Assembly (NCBI GenBank): GCA_044426355.1
Contig: JAWXUO010000013.1
Location: 1-39,034, forward strand
Source: CAYJLC01 sp044426355
Lineage (GTDB): Bacteria > Bacillota > Clostridia > Oscillospirales > Butyricicoccaceae
Reading direction: 5' to 3'
DNA: 39,034 nt
Shown piece after piece: positions 1 through 9,378 of the stretch. Within the stretch, counting starts at the first letter, position 1, and every line of letters starts with the position of its first letter. The position numbers were made by a program, and so were the translations under genes. Under the pieces are notes generated by a model that ran no database searches, was not told the origin of the DNA, and saw only the letters and a program-made list of their open reading frames with translations.

Positions 1-528
1 GAAATTTCTACTTTAATGTGCTACGAAGCAACAAGAGATTTACCTCTTAAAGAAGTTGAAATTGAAACTCCTATTGGCCTTGCAAAAGTAAATGTTATTT
101 CTGGTAAAAAAGTAGCTATCGTTCCTATTTTACGTGCAGGTCTTGGTATGGTAGACGGCATGATAAACCTAATTCCTGCTGCAAAAATCGGTCATATTGG
201 TGTTTTTCGTGACCCTAAAACACTAGAAGCTGTTGAATATTTTACAAAGCTACCTGTAGATATTGCAAGCCGTGATGTTATAGTTGTAGACCCTATGCTT
301 GCGACTGGTGTTTCTGTTTCTCAAGCTATAAATGTTCTAACAAAAGCTGGTGTAAAAAACATTAAACTTATGTGTATTGTTGCCTCTCCAGAAGGTATCG
401 AATGTATTCAAAAAGCTTTCCCTGATATAGAAATTTTCTGCTGTGCAGTTGATAAAGGCCTAAACGATAAAGGCTATATTGTTCCAGGTCTTGGAGATGC
501 TGGCGACAGACTTTTTGGTACTAAATAA
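1..528 (+). CDS. upp: Uracil phosphoribosyltransferase, 3' part
   Basis: Joins uracil and PRPP to give UMP in cytosolic pyrimidine salvage. The frame is open from base 1, with EISTL before the first Met at base 16, so that Met is internal and the true start lies left of the window. About 175 residues are present against a usual length near 209, so roughly 30-35 N-terminal residues are missing. Visible family signatures are YEATRDLP, the PILRAGLGM segment, the PRPP-binding loop VVDPMLATGVS and the C-terminal uracil-binding stretch YIVPGLGDAGDRLFGTK. It converges with addA, and a hairpin with a T-run lies directly downstream. The identification is secure; only the N-terminus is unseen. Confidence 0.96.
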   Translation, partial: EISTLMCYEATRDLPLKEVEIETPIGLAKVNVISGKKVAIVPILRAGLGMVDGMINLIPAAKIGHIGVFRDPKTLEAVEYFTKLPVDIASRDVIVVDPMLATGVSVSQAINVLTKAGVKNIKLMCIVASPEGIECIQKAFPDIEIFCCAVDKGLNDKGYIVPGLGDAGDRLFGTK

Positions 529-568
529 ATTAAATATTTGTAAAGGTTTAAACTTAAACAATAAAAAT

Positions 569-598
569 AAGACTGTCAAAAACACTTTCGACAGTCTT
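569..598 (-). terminator. Candidate terminator of addA
   Basis: AAGACTGTC (569-577) pairs with GACAGTCTT (590-598) around a 12-nt loop. On the minus strand the stem is followed by a T-rich tail (TATTTTTATT), so it fits as the terminator of the addA operon. On the plus strand the tail is weaker. Confidence 0.7.
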
Positions 599-606
599 TA
601 AATTTA

Positions 607-632
607 ACGCTGACTATGTCAGTGTTATTTTT
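607..632 (+). terminator. Candidate terminator of upp
   Basis: AACGCTGAC (607-615), loop TAT, then GTCAGTGTT (619-627) form a 9-bp stem with one G-T pair, followed on the plus strand by a run of seven T. This is a classical intrinsic terminator for upp. It ends only two bases before the addA stop codon, and it lies beyond the addA-facing hairpin at 569-598. Confidence 0.8.
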
Positions 633-634
633 TT

Positions 635-3600
635 CTACAATTTATAAAAACTTTCCGTTTTGAAATAATATAAGTATATTTCAGAAACTTTTTTTTCAAA
701 AATTTCTTCTATCGCCCTTGCATAAATCGCAAGTTGCCTTTTATGCTCTAAAGACACTTCATCTATATTCTTTTCATTTACCGAATCTGTTTTATAGTCA
801 ACTAAAACAATTTCGTCATTTTGCACAAACATACAATCAACGACACCTTGAAGCAACACTTCATCACAGCTATCAGTTTCTAAAATTTCACAAGCTTTTA
901 CAAGCATAGAAAATTTAAACTCACGTATTATTTCGCCATTTTTCATAAGGCTTTTACCTATATTTGAGTTCATAAAAGCGTATATTTTCTGTGGATTTAT
1001 TGCTTCTAGCTGTATTTTTGTTATGAATTTTTCTTCACACAATCTATTTATTTCAGCCTTAATTGCTTCTTCACTCGTACAATTTTCAAATTTAATAAAT
1101 TGCATTACAATATGATGAGCAATACCTCTTTCTGTTGCCGAAATCTTCTTTTCCGATATGAATTTTGGTTTTTTCATAACTTTTTCATGTTTAATTTCTG
1201 AATTTTCTCCATCATCAACGCTAGTAGCAGTTATTTTTGATGGAATTATCGATGAATTTAGGTAATCATATTTCAAATCTGTTATTTCAAAATCTCGAGT
1301 TTCTTTTTTAGTTTCTTTTTTAATTTCCACATTAGAATAATCCGTGATATATTTACACTCAAAATAATTTTTCAAAGAATTATTTATTATTTTATCGTCA
1401 TTTGAAATTTGAAATTTTTCATAATAAATTTGCGAAGAAGGAAGCTTTGCAATATTCGCTCCAAACCAGTATTGTGTTGAATTACAATCGAGAAAATCCT
1501 CTGTTTCAAGCCATTTCTTAAAGGTTTTTTCTGCATTTTTCATAGTGCACATAACAAACATTTTTTCCTTTGCACGTGTCATTGCAACATACAAAATACG
1601 CATTTCTTCTGCTACTAATTCTTCTAAAACTTTAATTTTTATAGCCTTTTGAACTAGCGATGGATATGAAAAAATATTATCATCATCGACATATTTTATG
1701 CCTACACCTAACTTATTGTGCAAAATGACGGATTTTTTTAAATCAAGCATGTTAAATTCCTTTGCAGTATCTGCTAAAAACACCACAGGAAATTCCAAAC
1801 CTTTCGATTTATGCATAGTAATTATTCGAACTCTGTGTCCACTTTTTGCTCCACTCGGTAAAATCGCACGCTCATTATTCATTTTATTGATGTAATTTAC
1901 AAAATCGAACACAGAAAAATCGTTGTCTATCGAATTTACAAAATCCAAAAAACGCAAAATATTATTTCTTCTCATCTCACCATTGTTCATCAACGCATAC
2001 TTCGCAAGTAAGTCAAATTCATGAATTACATACCAAAGTGTTCTAAAAACACTGTTATTTTGCGAATATTTCTTTATTTCTTGAAACTTTTCTATAAATT
2101 CAACACAATGAGAATTTTCCGTTTTTTTAATTCCTTCATAAATTGTAACATTAGGGTTATTTAATCTTATTTCTGCTATTTCATCATCAGTAAACGCAAA
2201 AATATGGCTTCTTAACACTCCAACCATCTCAATATCAAGCAAATAATTATCCAAAACTTTAAAAAGTGATATAAAATTAGCAATTTCTGGTGTTCCAAAA
2301 AGTTCAGCTACACCTTCACTAAAATCAATATTTATTCCATTTTTTTCAAGGGCTTTTTTATATACATTCGCATATTTTTTCGCACGCAATAAAATTACGA
2401 TATCCGAAAAATTCACATCACGCATAGCACTTATTTCACTATCAAAAACTTGATATTTTTCTAAAACAAGACTATTTATTTTATTTGCAATTACATTTGC
2501 TTCAATTTCTCTAGTATTTTCTTCTTTTTCGTCTTTAATTTCAGCATTTCTATTAAATTTATCAAAATCAACTAAACAAAATTCAGTTTTAGCTTCTTGA
2601 TTTTCTGGATAATTTGCCCCAAGCTTTAAAACTTGGTCACCTTCATACAAAATTTCACCAGTTTCTTTTGTCATAATATTTTCAAATATGAAATTTGTAG
2701 CTTCTAATATTTCATTTCTCGAACGAAAATTTTTACTTAAAGCAACCTTTCTAGGTTCATTGTTTTTAACATATTTTGCTAGTTTAAACTCATTTGATTT
2801 TCTTAAAAAAATCATCGGGTCTGCTAATCTAAACTTATAAATACTTTGCTTTACATCACCTACCATAAAAATATTTTTTTCATCTTTTGATAGCAACTTA
2901 AATAATTTATCTTGAATTTCATTGGTATCTTGGTACTCATCAACCATAATTTCTTCATATTTTTTTGAAATTTCGTGTGCAACAGAAGTTTTTTCACCTG
3001 TGTTTAAATCCATTAAAAGCTCAATAACTTTATGCTCAGCATCATTAAAATCAAGCACATTACGTCTTCTTTTATCTTCAGTATAAACTATATCAAATCG
3101 AATTAAAATATCCCTAATCGCAAACACACTTTTTGAAATTTTTTCAATCTGTTCATTCGTTTCTTCAAGTTTCACATATAAAATTTCGCTAATTTTAGAT
3201 AGATAAGTTTTACTTTTATCCCTATATTTTTTAGAACGCTCGACAATATCTGGATTTTCGCTTTTTTTACAAGATTTCCATGTCGGAAACTTAATATTTA
3301 TAGCAATTTCACGAGCTTTATTCCATTTTTTTTCTTCTAAAGCTTGCATTATCAAAATAACATTTTCAAGGTCAGATTTCATCAAAATCTCATTATTTTT
3401 TTGTAAAATTTCGTCAGAATCACATAAATCAATCGCTTTTTCTAAATTTATAACAGCATTTTCAATATTTTTTTGTGCATCTTCTAAAATTATTTCAAAC
3501 CAATCACTTTTTTCGAAGCCTTCTTCCAAAACATATTCATATTTTTTACACACATCTTCTATAAACCCAATAGGGTCTGCATTACTTTGAATAAAATTAT

Positions 3601-4120
3601 ATATTTTAATCATTTCATCTTCAATATTGTTAATCCCTAAAACATCAACCAAACTTTTGAAATTTTCATCAATATTCGATAAAAAATCTAAAATAACTTT
3701 ATTCATGCACTCTTTTTTTGATATTTCAGTGTCAATTTCACTATCAACCTTAAAATCTGGTGATATATTTAGTTGGCTAAAATTTTCACGAATTAGATTA
3801 AAACAGAATGAATGCACTGTTGAAATTTGTGCTTTATGCACAAGCGATAATTGCTTTCTAAGAAAAAAATCACGTGGATTTTTCGATATTTCACTCGCTA
3901 TTGCACGAATTATTTTTTCTTTCATCTCTTGGGCTGCCATATTTGTAAAAGTCACAATCAAAAATCTGTTTATATCAACTGGTTCGTCCCTATCAAGAAC
4001 ACGCCGAATTATTCTCTCGACGAGTACAGCAGTTTTGCCTGACCCAGCTGCAGCTTCAACTAAAAGTGTGCCATTTCTGTTTTCTATAGCCATCAATTGG
4101 TCTTCTGTCCAATTATTCAC
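635..4120 (-). CDS. addA: ATP-dependent helicase/nuclease subunit A (AddA)
   Basis: Motor and nuclease subunit of AddAB, which resects double-strand breaks until a Chi-like site and loads RecA. UvrD-type helicase motifs are visible: Walker A AAAGSGKT (residues 23-30), the DEYQDT motif II, GDVKQSIYKFR, the MHKSKGLEFPVV segment, and VAMTRAKE near the end of the motor. The C-terminal RecB-type nuclease motif is LVDYKTDS, with D1108 and K1110. The length of 1161 aa is slightly short of the roughly 1230 of Bacillus AddA. The start is GTG. Its four bases GTGA overlap the addB TGA stop, and a very purine-rich site (AAAGGGGGG, 4128-4136) sits 7 nt upstream, so translation is probably coupled to addB. 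Confidence 0.96.
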   Translation of the reverse strand: MNNWTEDQLMAIENRNGTLLVEAAAGSGKTAVLVERIIRRVLDRDEPVDINRFLIVTFTNMAAQEMKEKIIRAIASEISKNPRDFFLRKQLSLVHKAQISTVHSFCFNLIRENFSQLNISPDFKVDSEIDTEISKKECMNKVILDFLSNIDENFKSLVDVLGINNIEDEMIKIYNFIQSNADPIGFIEDVCKKYEYVLEEGFEKSDWFEIILEDAQKNIENAVINLEKAIDLCDSDEILQKNNEILMKSDLENVILIMQALEEKKWNKAREIAINIKFPTWKSCKKSENPDIVERSKKYRDKSKTYLSKISEILYVKLEETNEQIEKISKSVFAIRDILIRFDIVYTEDKRRRNVLDFNDAEHKVIELLMDLNTGEKTSVAHEISKKYEEIMVDEYQDTNEIQDKLFKLLSKDEKNIFMVGDVKQSIYKFRLADPMIFLRKSNEFKLAKYVKNNEPRKVALSKNFRSRNEILEATNFIFENIMTKETGEILYEGDQVLKLGANYPENQEAKTEFCLVDFDKFNRNAEIKDEKEENTREIEANVIANKINSLVLEKYQVFDSEISAMRDVNFSDIVILLRAKKYANVYKKALEKNGINIDFSEGVAELFGTPEIANFISLFKVLDNYLLDIEMVGVLRSHIFAFTDDEIAEIRLNNPNVTIYEGIKKTENSHCVEFIEKFQEIKKYSQNNSVFRTLWYVIHEFDLLAKYALMNNGEMRRNNILRFLDFVNSIDNDFSVFDFVNYINKMNNERAILPSGAKSGHRVRIITMHKSKGLEFPVVFLADTAKEFNMLDLKKSVILHNKLGVGIKYVDDDNIFSYPSLVQKAIKIKVLEELVAEEMRILYVAMTRAKEKMFVMCTMKNAEKTFKKWLETEDFLDCNSTQYWFGANIAKLPSSQIYYEKFQISNDDKIINNSLKNYFECKYITDYSNVEIKKETKKETRDFEITDLKYDYLNSSIIPSKITATSVDDGENSEIKHEKVMKKPKFISEKKISATERGIAHHIVMQFIKFENCTSEEAIKAEINRLCEEKFITKIQLEAINPQKIYAFMNSNIGKSLMKNGEIIREFKFSMLVKACEILETDSCDEVLLQGVVDCMFVQNDEIVLVDYKTDSVNEKNIDEVSLEHKRQLAIYARAIEEIFEKKVSEIYLYYFKTESFYKL

Positions 4121-7100
4121 TTTTTCGCCCCCCTTTCTTCAATTTCACTCCAAAATTCATCGTTTTTGAATTTTTTTAAGTGTTTTTGGCTCTCATAATT
4201 CACTGAAAAGCCACAACATGAAGAAAAATCGCAATATGTGCATGAACTTTTTTCATCATAAATATATGGATTTGGTGCATTTTTTCCACTTTTTAAAGAT
4301 TCTGTAGCTTCATTTAATTTATCTAAAACTAGTCCTTTTAAACCTTCAAACTGCTCAGCATCTGCAACCGAAGTAGTTGTCTTTGAAATAGAATTATCTT
4401 TGTTCAATTTGACGGGTAAATATATAAACGGAGTATTTTTCTCCATTTTTTCAAGTATTTGCACATCTTTTATCAAAAGTCCTGAACGTTCACGGTTTTT
4501 ATTTACTTCAACTTCCTTTTCTTCCTCTGAAAGTGGTATAGTTTTTGAAATTTTCGGCATTTTCGTCGGAATGTACAAAACACCTGATGAGGTTACCGAA
4601 GGTATATACGACTCACTTTGCTCAATTGCTAGTAAATAAATCAACATTTGCATATTAATTCCATGGTAAAACTGCGATAAATCTAGTTTTTTCACTCCAC
4701 TTTTATAGTCAATTATGCGTAAAAACGTTTTTTCTCCATTATTATACACATCAACCCTATCAACTTTACCAACAACGCTAAAGTCCCCGATTTGTAGTGG
4801 CTTAACCTTTGAATTTTCGTTTATTTCTAGTTCATATTCATATGGTTTAAATTCTGAGTCTCTAATTTCATCTATAATATTCAATACAATTTTATGTGTA
4901 TTTTCTTTCAAATTTTCGTATAAATATTCAAATTTCGGATTATTCGAAAAGTTTTCAGAAAAAATTTCATTAGTATATTTTTCTATAAGCAAAGCCACGG
5001 CGTTATTTGTATTTATCGTTTCGTATTCATCTTTTTGAAGTATATTTTCTAGAATATAATGGATAAAATTCCCATTATGTAACTGATTGAATTCAATTGT
5101 TTGGCGTGGTTTTACTTTTAAACCATACTGCATAAAATATCTAAATCTACAACCTAAATAAACATCTAAAGCTGTAGGCGAAATTCTTTTAGAATAAATT
5201 CTCTCGACTAACTCTTTATCAATTACATCTTTTCTTGCAATCTTTAAAATATTTTCGTCAATTTGACTAATTTTTTCATTTTCTTTATTTATAGCCAGTT
5301 GCTCCAACGCAGTTTTCGTCGATTTGTACATAAAATTAAACTGCTCTGTTAAGTCAGTTGACACATGAACTTCATCTACAATCTCAACTATTCTTTTAAA
5401 TACACTCGATGGCGTGTTTTTGCTATCAGAAACCTCACTATAGGATATAAACAACATATCTTCTGGCAAACTCAACACTCTTGACACAAGTTCAAATTCA
5501 CGAATAACTAAATCATTTCCATACGGTGCCATTTCAATTTCTAAATTTTCTAGAATATCTCTTTCATTATCACTTAATATAGGATTTTCTTTAATTTTAG
5601 CAGGTAAATTATCAGAATCAGCTCCTAAAATAAATAAAATTTTACATTTTTCACCAACTATTCTCTCAAAATCCCCACAACTCACATTATCAAGCGAACT
5701 CGGTATTTCTGATATTTCATAGGATTCAAGCAACATTTTATAAAGCTTCACAAATTCTTCAAGCATCATTTCTTGATTTCCACTAATTTCATAAAATTGG
5801 TCAAAACTATCTACAATTATGTCCCAAAGTTGCTCATATTGTTGCTTTATTTCTAATTTTTCGGTTTCATATGCATTTATCTTCATATCTAATCGTATAT
5901 TTTGACAAAATTCATACATTGCACTAACATAATCTTCACCAGTTTTGCTTTTTTTAAGACTGTTCTCTAAGTTAAAAACTTCATTCAGATGTTTATTTTT
6001 ATATTCATTATAAAAATCCAGTGTTTTTTGTTCATTTTCATCAACTTTTCGTAGTTTATACGAAGGATTTGCAGTAAAAACTAGTGACTTTGTAATATAT
6101 TTTATATCCCAACGTAAAATATAATCCTCAAATTTATAAATATTTTCATCGCCTAAATTCAAAATAGGCGACTTTAAAAAATCGATTACATATTCACTTT
6201 TATATTTATTCAAAATTATATTTAACGCACTAATCAACACTCTAATTGGTGTTTTTTTCATAATATTATCTTTTTTCGCAACATATAGTGGTATATTAAA
6301 TCTTTCAAATGCAACTCTTAATTGTTGGTCATATTGCTCAAAATTTCTAGCAGTAACTAAAATATCACGAAAACGAATATCTTTATTTTTGCTTATAATC
6401 TCAATAATTTTTCCTGCTGTGTGTAGACACTCATTCTGCACTGTTGTAGAAATATGCATTGAAATATCGCTATTTTCAATCAAAATTTTATCTATTTCAA
6501 ATATATTTTGAGCAATTTCATCAAATTTTCGTTTATCTTTATTAAAAAACTCCTTTTTTACATTAAAACTATAAATTTCACACATTCGTTGCAAATATTC
6601 CATTGTTTCACGTGCCGTAGACGACAAATCATATAATTTATCAGTTTCGTTTTCTATATCTAAAGTTATCGTAACATTAATATTTTTTTTCAAAAATTCT
6701 GCAATTAAATCGTATTGTTGGCGTGTAAACCCATCAAACTTGTCAAAATATACATTAAATTCATCATAAATAGTACTTTTATGGAAATTTTCACATAAAA
6801 AATCCAATTCTTTGCGTGGGTCTTGAATTTCAAGTTCCGTAATTTTATTGTACGCACTATAAATATAAAATAAATCTTGAATTTTCAGCTTTAAAACACC
6901 ATCTAAATCGTCTAAACTGCTTAATAAGTCATTTTCCGAGATTTTATACATCTTAAATTCATCTATTGTTTGTAAAAGTTTCGTTATTATCTCAATTTTA
7001 TTACTATTATAAACTTTTAATGAAGGAAAAACAGAATTTATAGCATTGTACATTGCAAGTATTCTGCCTGAATCATTGATATAATTATTCGCAAATCCCC

Positions 7101-7284
7101 CTATTTCTGCAAAAATACGGTCTGATATTCTGCTAAAAGTTAGAACTTCTGTACTTTTTGATATTTTATTAGAATATTTTTGGCACAGAAAACGTTCATA
7201 ATTATGTGAAAATGTTTCTGGTACAATTATTATATTTTTGGAGTTTTCTAAATTATAGTCAGATAAATTTGTAATTTTCAGCAT
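4117..7284 (-). CDS. addB: ATP-dependent nuclease subunit B (AddB), no Walker A
   Basis: Partner of AddA; in characterised AddAB it supplies Chi recognition and a second nuclease domain held by a 4Fe-4S cluster. The nuclease motif IIDYKSG is present (D859). The four cluster cysteines are C712 (LGCRFRYFMQYG) and C1015, C1018 and C1024 (CTYC..SSCC). The core retains conserved segments such as LFILGADSDNLP. Unusually, the N-terminus begins directly with a VPETFSHNYERF-type segment. It lacks the G-x-x-G-x-GK(T/S) loop normally found within the first 20 residues, and the in-frame codons upstream of the ATG do not supply it. SD AAGGAGAG precedes the ATG, which lies 10 nt after the yibF-like stop. 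Length is 1055 aa against about 1150 in relatives. Confidence 0.93.
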   Translation of the reverse strand: MLKITNLSDYNLENSKNIIIVPETFSHNYERFLCQKYSNKISKSTEVLTFSRISDRIFAEIGGFANNYINDSGRILAMYNAINSVFPSLKVYNSNKIEIITKLLQTIDEFKMYKISENDLLSSLDDLDGVLKLKIQDLFYIYSAYNKITELEIQDPRKELDFLCENFHKSTIYDEFNVYFDKFDGFTRQQYDLIAEFLKKNINVTITLDIENETDKLYDLSSTARETMEYLQRMCEIYSFNVKKEFFNKDKRKFDEIAQNIFEIDKILIENSDISMHISTTVQNECLHTAGKIIEIISKNKDIRFRDILVTARNFEQYDQQLRVAFERFNIPLYVAKKDNIMKKTPIRVLISALNIILNKYKSEYVIDFLKSPILNLGDENIYKFEDYILRWDIKYITKSLVFTANPSYKLRKVDENEQKTLDFYNEYKNKHLNEVFNLENSLKKSKTGEDYVSAMYEFCQNIRLDMKINAYETEKLEIKQQYEQLWDIIVDSFDQFYEISGNQEMMLEEFVKLYKMLLESYEISEIPSSLDNVSCGDFERIVGEKCKILFILGADSDNLPAKIKENPILSDNERDILENLEIEMAPYGNDLVIREFELVSRVLSLPEDMLFISYSEVSDSKNTPSSVFKRIVEIVDEVHVSTDLTEQFNFMYKSTKTALEQLAINKENEKISQIDENILKIARKDVIDKELVERIYSKRISPTALDVYLGCRFRYFMQYGLKVKPRQTIEFNQLHNGNFIHYILENILQKDEYETINTNNAVALLIEKYTNEIFSENFSNNPKFEYLYENLKENTHKIVLNIIDEIRDSEFKPYEYELEINENSKVKPLQIGDFSVVGKVDRVDVYNNGEKTFLRIIDYKSGVKKLDLSQFYHGINMQMLIYLLAIEQSESYIPSVTSSGVLYIPTKMPKISKTIPLSEEEKEVEVNKNRERSGLLIKDVQILEKMEKNTPFIYLPVKLNKDNSISKTTTSVADAEQFEGLKGLVLDKLNEATESLKSGKNAPNPYIYDEKSSCTYCDFSSCCGFSVNYESQKHLKKFKNDEFWSEIEERGAKK

Positions 7285-7294
7285 AATTCTCTCC

Positions 7295-8446
7295 TTAATC
7301 CACTTTTTTTGTGTATAAATACGAAGTTATAATAGATGTACATGGCAAAGTTAGCAAAATTCCAAAACTACCTATAATCGACTGCACAACCTCAATTATA
7401 ATTGATTCAGTGTTAACTAGATATGCCGTAGAACCAGTGTTAGCAATCATCAAAAGCACCAAAGACAGCGAACTTCCGATATATGCTAAAATTAAAGTAT
7501 TCGTCATTGTGCCTAAAATATCTTGCCCAATATTGACACCAGACTTATACAGCTTTTTAAAAGTTATCTCGGGATTTTGCTCTTTTATCTCGCTTAAAGC
7601 CGATACAATAGATGTCGCAACGTCCATTATTGCACCTACAGCACCAATTATTATGCTCGCAAAGATAATAGCCTTTAAATCAATCGGATTTTCAGGATTT
7701 AACATTTGCAAGAAAACTGATTGTTCGTCAATCATTCCAGATAATCTTAAAACTCCACTTAGCACTACAACTAAAATTCCTGAAGTAAAAATTCCACTTA
7801 AACAACCAATTATAGCTGATAAACTTTTGTAATTTATTCCGTTAATTATACAGATTGTCATCACTATTATGAATGAACATGTTAAAATAGACCACAAATA
7901 AATATTAAATCCGTTCAATATTGATGGGATAAATACAATAAATATTGATAAAAATGTAAATGTTAATGAAATTATAGTTAATATACCTTTTTTTCTACCA
8001 AACCATATAAGTCCAGCAAAAAATATCAAAATTAGCGTTGTAATCGTGTCAATTCTTACGTAATCTAGCATATCGTACATCTGAATTTCAGTCATTGACG
8101 AATTAAACGATTGACTTACCAAAATTTTATCACCTTCGCTAACTTCTTCGGGTTGAATAGCAAAAAACGGACTAATTTCTTGTTTAACACTAATAGTTTC
8201 GCCTTTTATATCCCCATTTAACACCAAAGCAGTGAATTTTACAGTTTTTCCAACAAGCACACTGTAGCCTAGGTCATAAGTTTCTTCATTAATTTCGTCA
8301 ATTTTAACAACACGAGCATTATAAACATCATATCCATCTAGCGAAGTATCTTCTATTTCGTTATGCGTTACATATTTATTAGCTAAAAACAAGTACATAC
8401 ATGACAATATAATTACAAAAACAGTAATATTTAAGTCTTTTTTCAT
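7295..8446 (-). CDS. YibE/F-family multipass membrane protein
   Basis: Matches the YibE/F family, multipass membrane proteins of uncertain function. One membrane anchor (about residues 7-25) is followed by an extracytoplasmic beta-rich region to about residue 130. Roughly seven further hydrophobic helices make up the rest. Family hallmarks are the polar intramembrane segment GAVGAIMDVATSI and the GTMTNTLILAYIGSSL segment. It lies between plsC (49-nt gap) and addB (10-nt gap) on the same strand, which suggests co-transcription, but nothing ties it to lipid metabolism or DNA repair. Transport has been proposed for the family; the sequence here does not reveal a substrate. Confidence 0.85.
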   Translation of the reverse strand: MKKDLNITVFVIILSCMYLFLANKYVTHNEIEDTSLDGYDVYNARVVKIDEINEETYDLGYSVLVGKTVKFTALVLNGDIKGETISVKQEISPFFAIQPEEVSEGDKILVSQSFNSSMTEIQMYDMLDYVRIDTITTLILIFFAGLIWFGRKKGILTIISLTFTFLSIFIVFIPSILNGFNIYLWSILTCSFIIVMTICIINGINYKSLSAIIGCLSGIFTSGILVVVLSGVLRLSGMIDEQSVFLQMLNPENPIDLKAIIFASIIIGAVGAIMDVATSIVSALSEIKEQNPEITFKKLYKSGVNIGQDILGTMTNTLILAYIGSSLSLVLLMIANTGSTAYLVNTESIIIEVVQSIIGSFGILLTLPCTSIITSYLYTKKVD

Positions 8447-8495
8447 TAAAACGCCTTTCTTTTCATAAAATATACATTGTGCATAGTAACCAATT

Positions 8496-9212
8496 TTAAT
8501 TTGTTGGTAGTTTACTTTGTATTATTTCTTTAATTTTTTCATCTATGCCTTGAATTTCTTCTTTTGATAAATTTTTTGTTTCAATTGGCTCATGAATCGT
8601 GATATTTATATTAGCTGGAGTGATTTTTAGCCTTTTATTAACCTCAAGAAGCTTATATGTACCATCAATTGTTATTGGCACAATCGGAACTCCTGCCTTA
8701 ATAGCAATAATTGAGCCACCTGACTTAAATTCACCCATTTTATCACATTTACTGCGTGTCCCCTCAGGAAAAACCGTGAGTGACGCACCACTTTTCACTA
8801 ATTTAATAGCATCTATAACGGATTTCATAGCTTTTTTAGAATCTTTTCTTTCAACACAAATACATTCAAGGTGTTTTAACCAATTTTTCACAATCGGCAT
8901 TTTTTCCATTTCTGCTTTCGCAAGAAAACCATGTGGCTCTGCACCAATTTTTGCAACCATCACTGTAATATCGAAGCTTCCTTGATGATTTGATATAAAA
9001 ACTGCATTAGTTTTTGGCAAATTTTCCTCGCCAAACACCTGAACATTAGCACCAGCTAAATCCAGCAATTTGTTAGTCCATTTTCTCGAATGGTACTTAA
9101 CTATTTTTTTATGTTCATCTGAACGAATTTCCATTTTTTCAGCTTTGGCAACTTTCGGTATTAGATAAATTAAGTATCCCCAAAAATACGCCCACCAAAT
9201 TATTGTTCTCAA
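8496..9212 (-). CDS. plsC: 1-acyl-sn-glycerol-3-phosphate acyltransferase (PlsC family)
   Basis: Makes phosphatidic acid by acylating lysophosphatidate at the inner membrane face. The catalytic HX4D box is NHQGSFD (H76, D81) and the acyl-acceptor motif is FPEGTRS (148-154); an N-terminal hydrophobic segment begins RTIIWWAYFWGYLIYLI. A longer frame from an ATG at 9275 is possible, but that ATG overlaps the -35 element of the gene's own promoter. The best start is TTG at 9212, 8 nt after an AAAGGAG site, giving 238 aa. This is one of two PlsC paralogues in the window; the other is at 15667-16251. Substrate preference cannot be told from sequence. Confidence 0.9.
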   Translation of the reverse strand: MRTIIWWAYFWGYLIYLIPKVAKAEKMEIRSDEHKKIVKYHSRKWTNKLLDLAGANVQVFGEENLPKTNAVFISNHQGSFDITVMVAKIGAEPHGFLAKAEMEKMPIVKNWLKHLECICVERKDSKKAMKSVIDAIKLVKSGASLTVFPEGTRSKCDKMGEFKSGGSIIAIKAGVPIVPITIDGTYKLLEVNKRLKITPANINITIHEPIETKNLSKEEIQGIDEKIKEIIQSKLPTN

Positions 9213-9220
9213 AATAAATT

Positions 9221-9227
9221 CTCCTTT
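9221..9227 (-). promoter_or_regulatory. RBS that sets the plsC TTG start
   Basis: AAAGGAG on the minus strand lies 8 nt before TTG at 9212. The upstream ATG at 9275 has no such site and overlaps the -35 element, so the TTG is the likely start. Confidence 0.75.
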
Positions 9228-9246
9228 TATAATAACATTCATTTTA

Positions 9247-9275
9247 AGTATATCAAATTTTACAATTACTTGCAA
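9247..9275 (-). promoter_or_regulatory. Sigma-A-type promoter of the plsC-yibF-addBA group
   Basis: On the minus strand TTGCAA (9275-9270) and TATACT (9252-9247) are separated by exactly 17 nt. Transcription would start near 9240 and give a leader of about 30 nt before the TTG start of plsC. Confidence 0.75.
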
Positions 9276-9315
9276 CTAAAAATTTATTTTATAATGAAAA
9301 TTGCATAAAATTTAC

Positions 9316-9360
9316 ATTTTACAGTGAAATTTTTAGTATATTTTACCAGTGTAATTTTTT
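9316..9360 (+). repeat. Two near-identical direct repeats over the cysK promoter
   Basis: ATTTTACAGTGAAATTTTT (9316-9334) and ATTTTACCAGTGTAATTTTT (9340-9359) differ by one inserted C and one substitution, and their starts are 24 nt apart. The second copy covers the expected -35 position of the cysK promoter and contains a small palindrome, TTACCAGTGTAA. They could be operator half-sites for a cysteine or sulfur regulator; that is inference from position only. Confidence 0.5.
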
Positions 9361-9369
9361 CAAAATATA

Positions 9370-9378
9370 TGGTATACT
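9370..9378 (+). promoter_or_regulatory. Extended -10 promoter of cysKE
   Basis: TGG-TATACT forms an extended -10 element (TG, one base, hexamer at 9373-9378). No good -35 lies 17 nt upstream (TGTAAT at 9350-9355), which is usual for extended -10 promoters. The predicted leader of about 60 nt contains a small hairpin, CACTTT (9404-9409) with AAAGTG (9415-9420). Confidence 0.6.

Noticed and set aside
3627..4169. 180-codon open frame on the plus strand opposite the 5' part of addA
   Set aside because: It lies entirely antisense to conserved AddA helicase sequence and the addB end, and its translation is low-complexity Ser/Ile/Phe-rich. Other long plus-strand frames (7311-7832, 12195-12716, 16315-16794) are rejected for the same reason.
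9270..9295. TTGCAA and TATAAT on the plus strand as a cysK promoter
   Set aside because: The spacer is only 14 nt. The same TTGCAA is the -35 of the plsC promoter on the minus strand with a correct 17-nt spacer, and cysK has a nearer extended -10.
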